Part shown: positions 1-13,133 of the stretch, piece by piece
Position numbering within the stretch: the stretch's first letter is position 1
Layout of the letters: each line of letters opens with the position of its first letter
Source: Prinia subflava
Taxonomy: Eukaryota; Chordata; Aves; Passeriformes; Cisticolidae
Length of the DNA stretch: 64,000 nt
Assembly (NCBI RefSeq): GCF_021018805.1
Contig: NC_086248.1
Span: 95,751,239-95,815,238 of the forward strand
Reading direction: 5' to 3'
The notes under the pieces: model-generated
What the model was told of the DNA's origin: nothing
What the model saw: the letters and a program-made list of their open reading frames with translations, nothing else
Databases searched by the model: none
Made by a program: the position numbers and the translations under genes

Positions 1-1285
1 CTCATGCTGGGCTTTCCTTGAAGTGGAGGGATACAAAGAGAGCACCGTGCCCCTGAGGCCGGGCAGTAAAAAAGCAAAGGCACTGGTTAGGACCCAAGAG
101 CAAGGCAAGAAAGCACCACATAGCACTGAGATCAAAGGACTGCCGGGGAAAGAAGCAGCCACAACAGCCTGGGTGAGTGCAGCTGTCCAGCCCACATCCA
201 CCCTGCTGGACCACGTACCTGACTGCAAAGGACAGACAAAATAATTTCATGTGCACGTCAAAGTAGCGAGTGGAAAGAGTACAAGGAAAGCAAGTGGGAG
301 GAGAGTGTGTTTTAATGCCTTTCACGATGACTTTGGCCTCAGTCTCTGCATTCCCACAGCAGAGATATTAACTCCAAAGGTGCAAGTCAGTAAGCAAGAG
401 CAGACAGGGTGAAGGCATTAGCTGAGCATGAAGTGGGTTAACTGAAAAAATGGGTCTAAATAGCATCACATTTGGAGGAGTGATTTGGGTTAGAGGTTCA
501 CTTCAGCTCAGCTCTGGAAAGTTCAGATACTGGTTAAACTTTGGATAAACTTTTGACCCCTTTTTCTTGTAGAAATCAGACTGGAATCACACAAACACAG
601 ACTCTCTAGTGAGCTTTCCAATACTGCTTGTTTTTGACTGAGCCAGTCATAGAAGATTTCTTCATGATACTCCTGTACTTCTACTTCCAAACTCACTCAG
701 TTTCTTTTTCTTTTCAAAACCTGAGGCATTTTTCATTCTATTCCATATAAGGTTTGGGTGTTAGCTGAGGGCAAGTTCAGCTCTATCCTGACTGATTTTC
801 TCATCTCTGGGAATAACTATCATCTTTACTGGCCTTTTTCCCATCCAGTGTTAAATATTTTCATTAGTAACTGGACAATTAGTCCAAAGACAGAGATTTC
901 GTTTCCCAAAGATCAAGTCTTGTTCTTCCCACCAGAAATGCACGGCTCTGGTGGCCCTCACCCTGGGCAGCTCTGCACCACCTGATGCTGTAAAATTTTT
1001 TCATTCTTTCTCTCCTAGTCTTCCTCATTTGGAGACTGCCAGCCAGCTTTTCTTGCTCTTTGTATCTTTTGCTCCTTTTTCTGTGCCCCTGAATCCTTTC
1101 TCCTCATGACTCATGAACAGAAGCTCCCACCAGTTACATGTGTTTACCCCCACCATTGCTAAAAGAGGAAGAGGGAAATATCTTCTGAAAATATCAGCAC
1201 TTTCTTCAAACCCAGTCATGTCATCTGTTTGCTGATTCCTGTCCTGTAGCCTGTGACCTCAGCAGTGCAGGAGTTTTAGTTCTGT
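1..1285. other. Unique non-coding DNA at the left edge
   Basis: No repeat or gene is recognised here. One plus-strand frame is open from the window edge to position 241 and contains a donor-like GTGAGT at 173-178; it is lysine-rich and resembles no family I know. The rest is ordinary AT-rich vertebrate sequence with frequent stops in all frames. Confidence 0.5.
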
Positions 1286-1445
1286 TTTCTTCATCAGCCT
1301 GATTACATTGTCAGCACTTAAAATAAACAGGAATTAATAACAGTAAAATTAATCAACACTTGGGAGTGTAACCACCCTTAGAATTGATGGAATCAGCTGG
1401 TAGGTGATAATTAGAACCAGCCAGAAGCTTTTTCTCAAAACTTAC
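1286..1445. promoter_or_regulatory. Possible conserved AT-rich element
   Basis: This AT-rich stretch is free of repeats and low-complexity runs and carries several homeodomain-like TAAT/ATTA cores close together. That texture resembles conserved non-coding elements near developmental genes. This is inference only, since no alignment was possible. Confidence 0.2.
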
Positions 1446-4400
1446 ATGTAAACTTCCTCCGTATTAGAAACCACACATTAAAATACTCTCCCACAGCAAG
1501 CAACTTTCCTTGTTCTTTTTTATATCCTCACAGTGTGGAAGGTCCTGTGTAGACCACAAAAACAAAGTAAGAGTATCCAACCCTCACCAAATATTGCTTT
1601 CACATATTTCTGGCTCATCCAGACCTAGAAAACCCCAGAAACACAACTAAGCCTGAACTTTGGAAATTCTGAAAACTGTTTTTCAAGCCCAAGAGAGGAA
1701 GAAGGAAGCATATCTGAGCTCTTGGATTCTTCTTCCAAGTGGATGTTTCTGTGTTTTCTCTGCCAGGGAGTGCTGCAGTGACTGGGACTGGATGCTGACA
1801 GCAGTATCCCTTGTGCTGCTCCTCCACCTGGGTGGGGAATTCAGTGTCAGTGCTCTCAGCTGGGGGGGGTCCAAGCCCAGCACTAGGCTGTGCACCCATC
1901 CCTGCAGCCAGAGGCCAAGTTCATCTGTGTTAGAGATTTATTAAATTTACCTAATGATTTCCACTGCATGTTTGCTATGTTTGCTTTCAGAGTAACCCAA
2001 GTTGTTTAACTGCATAAAGGACCCACATTTAACTAAGGGAGTTCCCTCGATGGAGGTCGCTGTAGGGACTAGAAATGGCTTTGATTTTGTGCTTCGGGAT
2101 CATTTTCCTTCCCTTCTTGCTCTCTTTAGATTAGGAGGGGTGAGGCTGTATGGTGCTGCTGTTGGTTGAAGCGAGCAGCGTGTTCAAATCCTGCAGGCAG
2201 AGGCAAGCTGTGAGCACCCCAGCTCAGGAAACAAGTGTAGCAACCTCGCAGTTGCGCAGGGAACATCTTCAGAATGACTCGGTGTTGTGGCTTTGATGAT
2301 TTCTTCAGACACTGTAAGTAGACTGACAAATTGACTTTCAAGTGAAAGGTCATTGAGAAGAATTGTGGATAAAAGCATCTGGATTTACAATTGAAAAGCT
2401 ACAGAAGTTCAGTTTACAACTCTACTGGGTTCTGTGCGTAGGAGTTTCTATCATATAATTTGGCAGCTTCTTCTGCCTCCTGATTGGAGTTGTAGAAAAT
2501 AAAAATTCTTTGTGGTTTCTTTCTCTTTTTTTTCCCTCTTTTTAAACACAGTGGAGAGTTGTGGTGTTTTGGCAAGTCTGATACAAAGAAATATTGTACT
2601 GGCATTGTCTCATATTGTAGGTGACCTCAGGCCTGAACTATACAAGGGAAAAAAATAGGTCTCTGCTGAATAGAGCACACATGTGCTTGAATCAGATTAT
2701 AGAGGGAGTGTGAAAAGCAGAGCACACACACACGATACATTTATTACTGATGTTGTGGGTTTAAATGTAATGACCAGTTCTCATCCTAGGATGCAAATCA
2801 GGAGCAGCTATGTGGTGTTAAAACCTGCTCTGCTCTGGTGTATGAGGTTTCTCCTGGTATTCCTCTCCCTAAGCTCACAACTATAATAAAAGGGTATTTG
2901 CAAGACAATCAGGTGGCTGAAATTGCTTAATCTTTTCAAACACTCATAACACATGACTCCAGTGGGTGGTTGCCTTTCAGAGTGTTTGTGACAAGAAGTT
3001 TATGGACCACTTTTTTTTTTAACTTCTCTCTCTTTCAGGAATCAGGATGGGAACTTAAATCCTGGAAATCCTTACCAATAAAAGCAAACACTGCATGCAG
3101 AAAGACTCTCTGGCACTCTCTCCTCCCTTCCCCTTCTTTGTGGGACATAAAACTAAACTAAACAGAGATTTGTGCCTATCAATATTGACTTGACTGATTT
3201 CCCTTTTCCTGACTTCTCTAATCCTGTGGTAGATTTTCTGTGACATTTGCTTCCGGTAGCAGATTCATATGAATGTTCTCTCTAGAAACAGAACATTTCC
3301 AAATGTCTATTAAAAAGCAAAACAATGTGGTTGAAGAAAATAATGGGGAATGTTTTTCTGCACAGTTTAATTTCAGCAGCTTCCGCTATTTTCTTCCTAC
3401 TTGAAAAAGTAGTTTTTCTCCACTATGTAAGGGTTTCCCTGTACAAGAAAACTTACTCAATAGAGCTATTAAGCAAAATAGTGCACCAAGGCTCCTTGCA
3501 CTGTCTTCTTTGCAGGAATTAGTCACCCAATATGCTCCGAAGCCCAGCCTGCAGTTATTAGCAGAAGCCTGACAACCTAGGTTAGTACCTAGGGTGGAGC
3601 TGAGAGAACTGCAACTCATTTCCTTCTCTCCATCAAAAGCTTGCTTTGTCCTCAAGGAATAAGACAGGGAGCTGCCCTGATTTTGCTTCCAGATCCTTCT
3701 TTTGGCCTTTATGTGACAGGAACTAGGCCTTGGAGCAGAAGTCCTGCTGTTGGATTAGACCTGTCTCCCTCACATTAGAAACCTCAACCTGTGGCCAAAG
3801 TAGGGAACTGGATTCTCTAAGTACCTCCACTGATGGCAGAGGAAATTTGGGCAAGGTGTTCTTCAAGAACTAGAACTAGACTAGGAGAAGTCTGCCTGCT
3901 TCCCCTTCCTCTCCCTTGTTCTCTCTCCTTTTGATGCATCCACATTGCACAATGTGTCCCACATCTACACTGCACCCAGACTAGGTGTCAGGGAAGAACT
4001 GATGACAAATTTTGAAATGTCAGCAAAGAACTAAGCACAAATCTTTTCTTCATTTTTTGGGGTTTTGGTGGTTTTTTTAAGCAGTACATCCCTATTTTGT
4101 TAGTGAATAGTATAAATATGCACAGAAGTAGAACAGCTCAAGCCCCGTTGTGCAGGTTCTACACTGATACAGCCCTCAGAGAGAATTTCATCATCACTCA
4201 GGGACCATGCTGCACATCCTTCTCTCTTCCAAATTTTTGTACACAAATCCTGGCTAAGTCCTTTTTTCTAGGGAAGCTAACAACTAAACATTACCTTTCT
4301 GCTCTGAACCAGCACTGCCTGGCAAAGATGCTGTCAGTCACAGGGCTCATCAGCCCTCCTGCAATCCTTTCCAATCGCAGAAAGATGTGTCCACACTCAG

Positions 4401-5080
4401 GAGCAAATGATAGCCAGCACTAAGAGCTGGGTTTGATTCCTCTAGGCATGAAGTTGCAAAGGTCACAGCAACTCCACAGGGAGGTGGGAGCATTAGGATC
4501 ATGTACTGGTCCGTGAGGCTGACACAGCACAGCTGAAAACGAGATGCTGCTGGTTTTTCTCCATGCCACTGCTCTGCAGATTAAAATTTAAATCTTTGTT
4601 GTTATACAGTGATATACTAAAAGACCATGCTTTAATTGAGGATCCCAAATATAAATAAAAATTGCAATGGTTTCATCAAAAAGAGTCCTGTGGGCTTGGA
4701 AAATGCCCTTTGAGATGAAAATGCCCCCTGGCAGTTTGCAACAGGCTTTGGTTGCTGTGGGACCTGTGCAGGAGAGGACTACATGTTAGCACTGGGTCTC
4801 AGGATTTGTCTCCTCTCCTAGCTTCTCTCTGTTTCCTGCTCTAGTCCCATCCTAAAAGTGAAGAGTCCTGGGAAACACATCCCACTTGCAGGATGAGGGC
4901 CACTGAGTGATCTGGGAAAGCGGAAGAAACCTGATTGTTCGACTGACTTGCAAACTTAGTGCTTTTTCCATGCACAAATAGAGTATCACTAAAGGGAACA
5001 ATCATTGAGATCTCTATTTTTGTTTGGTTTCTCCCCCTCCCCCTTTTACTAGTTTTCCTTAACTCTGTTTTCCAGTGTCA
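1446..5080. other. Unique non-coding DNA, nothing specific recognised
   Basis: I see no gene or interspersed repeat. A (CA)6-type run lies near 2706-2716, inside an otherwise unremarkable stretch. Short open frames occur on both strands, with no domain or family resemblance. Confidence 0.5.
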
Positions 5081-5480
5081 CTAAGTTATTATTATCCAGA
5101 TACAAATCTCACAGTTTCACTGAAGGAGAACGTGTATTAAAATACCAGATCTACAAGAAAACATCTGCAACTTTCAAGTCTATTGTACAACTATTATATG
5201 AGCAAGCCATTGTAAATTCTTTTAAGTCTGTAACTTATTTCACGTTAACACACTGTGTGTTTTACAACACCATTTCAAAGTTTATGGCCTTTTTTCTTTA
5301 GCCGCTTGTTCCAATTGCATCTTATATTTCATCAAATATGGTAAAGAAACCATGAGAATAAATTGATGCTCCATATGAACCCCCCTATAAATGGATCTTG
5401 CCAAATTGCTGTAAAATGGTTTTCCTTTTGAGCTCTCCAGAATTGTTAGTAGGTTTCTGAGGCTAAATTCTACAGGGAAA
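5081..5480. promoter_or_regulatory. Possible conserved AT-rich element upstream of the CpG island
   Basis: About 400 bp of AT-rich sequence free of simple repeats. It contains an odd palindrome (AACACAC-T-GTGTGTT) near 5247-5261. Its position directly upstream of the only CpG island in the window makes a regulatory role plausible. This is inference; alignment to other birds would decide. Confidence 0.2.
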
Positions 5481-5639
5481 CGTTATGAGCATTTAAGGCC
5501 TCCAAACTTTATGCTTCAGTACAAAAGGCCTAAGGGCGAGGATTTAAAATGGATGAAGTGGAGAAATTTGCACTTCCTTAAGAAAACACAGAGCATTTCC
5601 TTCCGCGTGCCAGAAACGAAACCAGAAAATACAAAGTCA

Positions 5640-5745
5640 TTTGTCAGGAAACTTTCCTTCCATATTTCCCTCTTCAGCCCTTCCTCTCCCACCCTTCCCT
5701 GCTCCCACTGCAGCCCTGCAGGCCTGGTTTTCTCCTCCTTGCTGT
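5640..5745 (+). other. Pyrimidine-rich tract ahead of the CpG island
   Basis: A C/T-rich stretch ends in CTGCAG sequences and leads straight into the CpG-rich segment. It resembles the polypyrimidine tract and AG of a splice acceptor, but it could equally be simple pyrimidine-rich DNA. A second acceptor-like tract ending in CCCAG lies near 5870-5892. Confidence 0.3.
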
Positions 5746-5749
5746 CATC

Positions 5750-5995
5750 TTTACGGCCGCGGGTCCCAGCTCCGGGCGTGGCGATGGACGGCGCTGGGCT
5801 CCGCACCGCGTGCGCCGGAGCTCTGCTCCGATGTCTCCTCGTGTTCACGGCTTGCTCCCGCCACCCTCTTCCCCTCTTGCCTCCCCACCCAGGCTCACGG
5901 CTGAGGACAATCCTTCAGGAGATAAGCACCCTTCAGGGACATCCGCTCAGCCGCAAGCGACGCGGCGTCATTTGGCTCTAATTGGACGCTGGTGT
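5750..5995. promoter_or_regulatory. Small isolated CpG island
   Basis: About 25 CpG dinucleotides fall in roughly 240 bp, against very few in the flanking kilobases. The patch includes a GGGCGTGG Sp1/KLF-like box near 5774. Islands of this kind usually mark promoters or orphan regulatory CpG islands kept unmethylated in the germ line. Several plus-strand frames are open across it: one ends at 5981, another runs 5810-6349. From the ATG near 5784 the first frame gives a short peptide with a moderately hydrophobic N-terminal part and a basic SRKRR run near its end, but I recognise no family. A small promoter or first exon is possible but unproven. Confidence 0.5.
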
Positions 5996-6349
5996 AAAAA
6001 GAAAAAAACACTTGTCATATTTATGAGTTACTGTGAGTTAATAATACACTGGGATCCATTAGTTAAAGCACATTTGCTCCAAACATGGGGCTTCAGCTTT
6101 TTGTTTTTCATTCAAGCAACATTTTTTCAGATGAAATGCAGTTGCCGTTTTTCTCCCAGGCACTCAGTGAGCCTCAGGGAGTTACAGCATCAATTATTTT
6201 TCTCCCCATATGTGGAACAAAATAGAGAAAAAAACCTGAGTGTCCTAGCCAGAGAAGTTAGAATTATTATCCAAAATAATAATAAAAGAGTATCAAAACA
6301 TACAGAAATAAAAAGCTGCAGCCAGCTGAATAAATGTAGTCAAAATTGA
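5810..6349 (+). other. Open frame of 179 codons, coding status doubtful
   Basis: The frame starts inside the CpG island and stays open for about 350 bp into AT-rich DNA, which is longer than expected there. The start counted is not necessarily ATG. No domain, repeat or family resemblance is visible, and the AT-rich part reads like translated non-coding DNA. It could be an exon plus read-through, part of a non-coding transcript, or chance. Confidence 0.15.
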
Positions 6350-6452
6350 AAACATAAAGTCTGCAGAAGATTCTTCTGCAAATACAATGGGCTCTGCTCC
6401 CTCTGTATTTTTAGCAATGTCCTGTCCTGCCCGAGCCAATTATTTTTCTCCC
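6191..6452 (+). repeat. Pair of identical 16-bp direct repeats
   Basis: The 16-mer caattatttttctccc occurs at 6191-6206 and again at 6437-6452. An odd palindrome of nine base pairs around a single T (arm tgcagaaga) lies between them at 6362-6380. The spacing is short enough that chance is not the obvious explanation, but no function is evident. Confidence 0.5.
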
Positions 6453-6460
6453 AAAGTTGG

Positions 6461-9400
6461 TCTTCTTTAGTGACTTTTCTTTGACTGTATTTCAAATGAT
6501 AAATTCATTAGTGCCTTGCAGGTGGATTTGCCTGAATTTGAAAACTTCAGAAAGGACTAAAATGACAAGCAAAAATAGAGCACGAACAGAAACTTGTTTT
6601 CATACTCTTGCTTCGGAAATGGTGCTGCGTTTATGTGTAATAAAAATCAAGATGTTCATCTTTCTTCCTCTCTCCCTCTGCAATATTTTTTCAGTGCTGA
6701 AGATGTCAAGAGCAGAATTTACCCTTCCCTTGATGCCATCTTTTTTTTCCCTCTCCTGTTTCATCACAGCTGCATGGACTGCAGCCAACTCAAACTGTAC
6801 CTTCGCACTTCACTGCTTGGGACTCCACTGCACTCTCTTCACTTTGACAAGAGCTTTTAACATAGATAAGTGAGCAGACAGTCTGAAACTTCACACTGGT
6901 AACTGCACACCCCAGGATGCCCATACCTCACATCTCACACCTCACAGCCTTATCCTTATATAGGCTGATTTCTCTCACATTGGGAAGAGGCAACAGAGCA
7001 AAATCTATGAAGCTCTGCTTGCTCTCAGTACCTGTGGCTTAACTTGGAAGCTCCACCTGCTCTTTGGTTCAGGATGTATTTTGCCCACCATACCTAGGAA
7101 ACATTTATGGAAGGTCTTACATATTGCTGCTGCTTTATTAGTAATAAATTTTCCTTTCATTTATAAGCTCGAATTAAGCAAACAGCTCCTCCACTGCTGA
7201 CTCAGCCTCCAAAGCTGCACTTTATATATGTCAAACAACATACATAAATTTATAAGGTGAACAATGGTTGTATTTAAGTACTGATTTAGTAATCATGAAC
7301 TTCGCTGGCAGTATCCTTTGGAAACTAAATCCATAAATTTTATTAGTATTAAATGTTTCTAATGGGAGTTGACAAATACTTGAACTGAGTTGCTTTTTCT
7401 CTGCACTTGGCAAAAGGAAAGGGACAAAAATTCTTATTACACAATGAGAAATGCATTAATACTAAAACCCATTCATCTCAATTTTCTACAAATATAATTT
7501 AAGACCTTTTACAACCATTGGTGAAATTACAATGTGCTGTGGGGAAGTTGCAAAAAATTTTATGAGAGTAATAAAATTGTCATTGTAATACCATTATAGG
7601 GTGCAGGGACAATATAGATATTTGGGTTACCCATTGTCCTTATGCCAGGCTGAAAAAGCTACATGCAAGAGTTATAGCATGTAATGGAGACAACTGCTGA
7701 TACAAACCAGAGAAAGGAAATCCAGGTCCACTTTAGCTGGCCTAAGACAAATCCTCATTAGAAATACAGACTCAGAATACCCTTCCCACTTGTGTCAACA
7801 ACAATGAAATTTAAACGGTGGGACTGTTTTACATTTGTGTCAATGGTAGCACAGAGACCAACTAATTAAGCAGAGATTATGTGCAGTAAAACAGCGTTGC
7901 ATCCAAACCCTGATGTTTTAAACTTCTGTGCCATACTTTCTAGGGTTTGCACTTAAGACTGACTGAAGGTAATCATGGTGGTCCCCCTCGTTCATAGCCA
8001 AAAAAACTTCTCAGGTAGCTCATGGCAAAACCACGAAATTTTGCCTGGAATTAAAATGGTGTTAACTTTCTAGAGGTGGGAATTCCTTTCACTGAAGAAT
8101 AATGTTGCTGGGTACTGTCCAGGGCGAGAGTATTGTTTTCTCCCTGCCTGTCCAAAGGACAAACAAAAGGAAAAAAGAGAAAGAAAACAAGAAAGGCAAT
8201 CACAGCCTTGTATGTTAGGAACATTTCGCTGGCTGCATTCAGGAGAGTAATAAAAGAATTGAAATAGTTCAAGCATCTGCCCTTGGCTGAGGGACTTGTA
8301 ATTATACACTACAGACTCCACTCCCTTGGAACAACTGTCTTTGATTCCTATCTCTTCTTTTATTACAGCTGAAATACAAAACTCCTGATGAAACCATTAC
8401 ATTTCCATGTGAAATTCACAACTATAAGGGGAAACCTCTGCAAACTTGCCAGACTTTTGAAGGGGGGCAGAAATATATGGGCAAAGGTTGTAAAGTTGCC
8501 TTCCAAGTTTCAAAGGTCCAACTACTTGGGGCAGTCTGTTCTGGAGTTAGAGATTTATTCTCTTCATTTTGGTAAACATTTTGGAATGGAAGTAAGGAAG
8601 TTAATTTTATTTCCTGTTTATTAAGAGTTACCATACTGTGAACTCCTGAAGTTCAGCTGATCACTGTCCTAAAAGTTACTGACTGTTTAATCCTCACCAG
8701 GATAACGAGAACCATGGCAAAATCACCCAGGAAACATTTTCAAAAAACTCAGAGAGTCAGTGACATGTACTTTGCTTTTAATACCCCTTAAGGTTTTTGT
8801 CCTAACTTTAGACAACATTCCTCCCACAGGTGAGAAAGACGCATAAGCCTTGTTAGGACTCTTAAAGAGACAACTGGAGCTGGCTCTCTTTGCCCAAGTC
8901 TTCCCCAGAGGGGAGGGGAAGGGGAAGATGAGAGAGATATCAGTGTGTCCTCACTGAGGCATCTATTTTGAAATCCCCAGAACATATTTTGAAATCCTCA
9001 GGGTGCACTGCAAGCGCGAGTCATGCAAAGAGGGTTCTGGTCAGTGAGTGTGCCGTTTTGGGTCTTCCTGGAGGGAGCACCCTGAGGACTTCATTTAGTG
9101 GTTTCTAGAAATGCCAGCTGAGGTAGTGCTGCCACCTCTCCTGTGTCCCACAGGGAGGTGGCAGTGGCAGGACCAGCAACCACCAGGAAAAGCTGCCTCT
9201 TCGCTGGCCACAGACAAAGCATCTAACAGAGCCCTCTCTGCCCATATCCACACACTTGATATTTTACTGAAAGCAAATTCAGAGCACACCTTTCTGTGCT
9301 CAGTCAGCCTAAGCCTGCCCCCTCATCCAGGGAAGTTGCTCAGCAGCCTGAGCTCCCGTCACGCTTATTCCCTTGTTTCGCACGTTGCCAAGAGGCAAGA

Positions 9401-12400
9401 AGGTATTTCCCTACACTGCAACCTTTTATTTTCTGCTCTTTTTAGTCTGGCTAATATGTCTTCTTGGTAACCACAGTATAATAAATTTCATAGAGCATGA
9501 CCAGCATACTTAGTTCATATTATTCATTTGCAGTCATTTATTTTTTCCAGCTCCTCTTCCACTCCAAGTCCCCTCTCCCCAGCAATCACTCTGTGGAATG
9601 ATAATAATACACACAGAGTGCCTGCTGGCTGAGAAGGGCTTAAAAACAACAAGTAAGAGGATCTTTCTGTGCTCACACCTGTTTTAAGATTTGTTATCCT
9701 TAAAAAGAAAAGCTGTAGGGATTCACTCTCTTTCTTCCTTGTAGACCCCAGCGGAATATACCATTAAACCACAGGGAGGAGAGAAAGCCTTCAGTGCACT
9801 TAAATATACTTATGTCAAATCCATCTCATTCTTCCTGCCTTCTTTCCTCAATCTAGCCACCGTTCCCAAGGGCTAGAGAACATTACAACCCATTCACTTT
9901 ATATGAATGGGCACAGACAGACTTTTTCACCATTTCGATATGTCTACATTTGCAGGCATATCCTGTAGGCCAACTGAAACAGCCTTAATTTCAATTTACT
10001 GTCTCCCTGAGGAACATGCCATTCTCCTGAAAGTGGAAAAAACCCTCAACGGCTATTCCCTGCCCCCTTTCCCTCCACCTCAAGTCAAGATCCGAATTGG
10101 AGGGAAAATTTCTTCCAAGATTAATGGACTGCCATTCTGATGCTTATAACAGGGCACATGATCTTTATTAAATAAGTAACGAACAACTTTCACCAAAATA
10201 CTCTGTTTGGAAGGTGCTCAGTGTTACTGGACACTACTCATCTAAATCTTTTTCCAAGTCCCTGTAGGCTGGTGTTATATTAGGAAAAAGAAAACATTCC
10301 TCAGTGGTCATTTAACTCTGCCTTGTTTTTCAGCAGTGCTATCAGTAATGACAAAAACAACACTAATAAAAATGTAGCCAATGTCTTGGCTTGCTTACTT
10401 CAGATGCAGGCTAGGATCAGCTCAGTAAAGCCTAAATGGGAGATTCCTCCACCTTTCCAAAACAAGTGCTAGAGGTTAGCTGTTATTGCAACAAACCAGA
10501 AACAAAACAGATAACAAATAAATATTCAGTGGATAGCAGGAATATGAAAAATAACCAATACTTGGTTGACCAGACCTTGCCAGACCTTGTTGGTCACAGC
10601 TTTGATTTAGAGCAAAATAACAAAATAGTAGATTTAGGAGGGGAAAAAGAGTTTCTTCGCAGAAGCATTGATGCCTTACTGACATTCAGGCTCTGCTGGT
10701 ACCTCGTATTACAGGATTTCACTGGGGCATTGGCAGTTGTCTGGAAAAACCGCCAACATAGAAGTCAATGTGTAGTATTGCTGGGGTGCACAGCTCAGCA
10801 AGTTTGTAATTAATCATTTATCATCCAGTAGTCACGGCACAAACCTAGCTCTATCTCCCAGTGCTCTAAATACCACAATATTCCAACAGGCTCCTCAGGA
10901 AAGGAGCAGACACTGGAGCGTATGGCCAAAGAGTGATTCATGTTATTACACTGAAGCTGTTCTAGCCTTGCTGATGTATTGCTGAGTACTTAATGTTTTC
11001 TGTGCAGTCTCTTTAGGGAGGATGATAGTTCAGAGACTGATGGGCCTGGTCCAAGTTGTCCAAGAGGTCTGGTGCTGTAAATTCACAGGAGTGTTGCATT
11101 TAAGGCATCTCTTTCTGGTGTGCTTCTTTGAGGTGTCTGGTTATGAGCAGGCATATGTGGGCATAAAGGGGAGGATCTTCTGGTCAAAGGAAGCCAGGAG
11201 GATAAGGAACTGTCATCTCAGCCTCCCACAGATGAGCAAATTACAATGTCATTACCCTTCTCCATTTTGGAAGTTGAAGCTGTTCCTTTTCCTCATGTAG
11301 GCAAGCATTTTATTTATTTTAGCTACATTGCAATTAAAAATAGCAGCAAACCAAGAAGTGGTTAGAGTGAAGGCACAGAAAAATTGGCCTCAGTGGAGAA
11401 ATGAGCTTTGCTTCCCACAGTTACAAACAGCCTCTGCTTAGCAAATTGGATGTCTTTTCAGATTGCAAATGGCTCCAGAAAAAACAAAGTCCCAACTGCA
11501 ACATTAAGGCCAGAGTTAAATCTGTTGTACGTGACCATAACTAAGGAAGGAAGACAGCAGTCTCAGATAGCATTTTCTTCTCTGAATATGCCCATCTTTT
11601 GATCTGCTTTTTGAAATTTCCCATTATCATTTAATGGGAATGGTAAATCTTTCCAGGGAGTATCCAGAGAAACTCTTACACACAGTCAGATTCAGGATAT
11701 GGCACAAGGCCATCTCTTAACCAAATTAATAAATACTTTACAGTAAGCCATGAAAAGTCTTTGGAGCCATTATTCTGAAAGTTTGTTCTGGTCATTGCTT
11801 CTGTGTTAGCATTACTCCATAGTTCCATTGCAATCACAGATGCTTGCATAAAAGAAACATTATGCTGAGACTAATGCTTTTCATATTTAGGAAATCTTTT
11901 TCTTATTAGTAGCAAGCAATGAGGAGAGTATCCCTCACCCATTTTGTTCTGAATGTATATCATGGGCTTGTTAAAGATAAATATAGTTAAAGAAGGGCTA
12001 AAGCTTGATCAACAATCTGTCAGAGACAACTTTCAATTTCTGCATTTGCTCCATTTGGGTTTGCCATGGGCTGGAGGTATTGGAGGCTGCACCAGGAATG
12101 CTCTTTGATCTCACAGCTACTTTTAGTGACCTGGGAGGAACTGCCCTTTGCAGCTCCACTGCCAGTGGAACAAGGCGGTGTCAAGCTCCTGCAGCAATTT
12201 GTACTGTACGTGTGACTTTACAGCTGAGTGTAAAGCATTTGCTGTTATAAATCAACCCGAGTACTATGTTAATTGCCTTGATTCTTAACTGAGGGGAGAC
12301 TGTTTTTCAAACACCCAGGACAAAACCTGTTAAACCTCAATTAGGATGCAGCCAAGGAGAGTGCAGATGAGTCTGGTGTAATTACAAGACAGTGGCTGAC

Positions 12401-13117
12401 AGGCAAGTTCCTGCATTTGCAGCCAGAACAGGTGATTCTGAAACCTGACCTCCAGCAGCTGCTGGCCGGGCAGCACATTTGCTCCTCAGGGGCTGCCCAG
12501 GATGGCCTTTGCTCTGTTAACAGCTCTCTGCTGCACATCAACAACTTAGCACCGAGTGGGCGAGCGGAGCTCTCGCCTTTCATACCCAGAGGGTGGCGGA
12601 CAGCAGGACCCAGCCACAGAGACATCACTGCAGGGAAATGGGGACCAGGGCTGCCACGGAGCAACCTCTGTGCTGCTTACCCACAGCCCTCCTCCAAACA
12701 GGTCTGCAGGATAAGAAAGAGGGATATGGAATCGGGCAACATATCCATCTTTGTGAGCAGAGAGCCTGCCTTGTCCCAAGGGATCATCCTGGTCTACCTG
12801 TTGCCTGGATCTGGCATTCCTGTGCAACAAAGTCTGCATGCTCAGGGAAGGGAAGATGGGGTTGTGGTCTTTTGAGATGGATTTCTCATTAATTAGAAAT
12901 GAATTTTGTCCTCACTATGATCTCCTGCTTCATGCTAGTATATGAAGATAGACCAAATGTGGGGCTTGTAGGGAGAGACTACATCAGTCCTGAAGAAAAC
13001 ATGCATACCTTGAAAAAACAGGAAGCCTCTCCTGTGTGTTACATCACAGCCACTGACACGGTGGAGAACTGGGGATAATGTGCACTCTAACACCCTCATC
13101 TAGAGCTTTCACATGAG
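6461..13117. other. Unique non-coding DNA, nothing specific recognised
   Basis: This 6.6 kb block has no recognisable coding exon, RNA gene or well-preserved transposon. It contains purine-rich GGGG runs near 8908-8925, a tandem ccagaccttg pair near 10570, and a perfect 9-bp hairpin (ttcccatta/taatgggaa) at 11618-11640. Longer open frames, such as those near 9111-9470 and 12417-12875, overlap others on the opposite strand and lack domains. Confidence 0.5.
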
Positions 13118-13133
13118 GTGGGATAGTTTTTTC

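Noticed and set aside
2185..2205. tRNA B-box-like gttcaaatcctgc
   Set aside because: No matching A box or cloverleaf can be drawn upstream. Similar B-box-like strings near 4428 and 18668 fail in the same way.
5605..5622. Interferon-response-like GAAACGAAAC
   Set aside because: The spacing between the GAAA units is one base rather than the two of a standard ISRE, and no associated gene is present.
8905..8926. G-quadruplex candidate in a GGGG-rich run
   Set aside because: Only three GGGG runs are present within range, so the four-run rule is not met.
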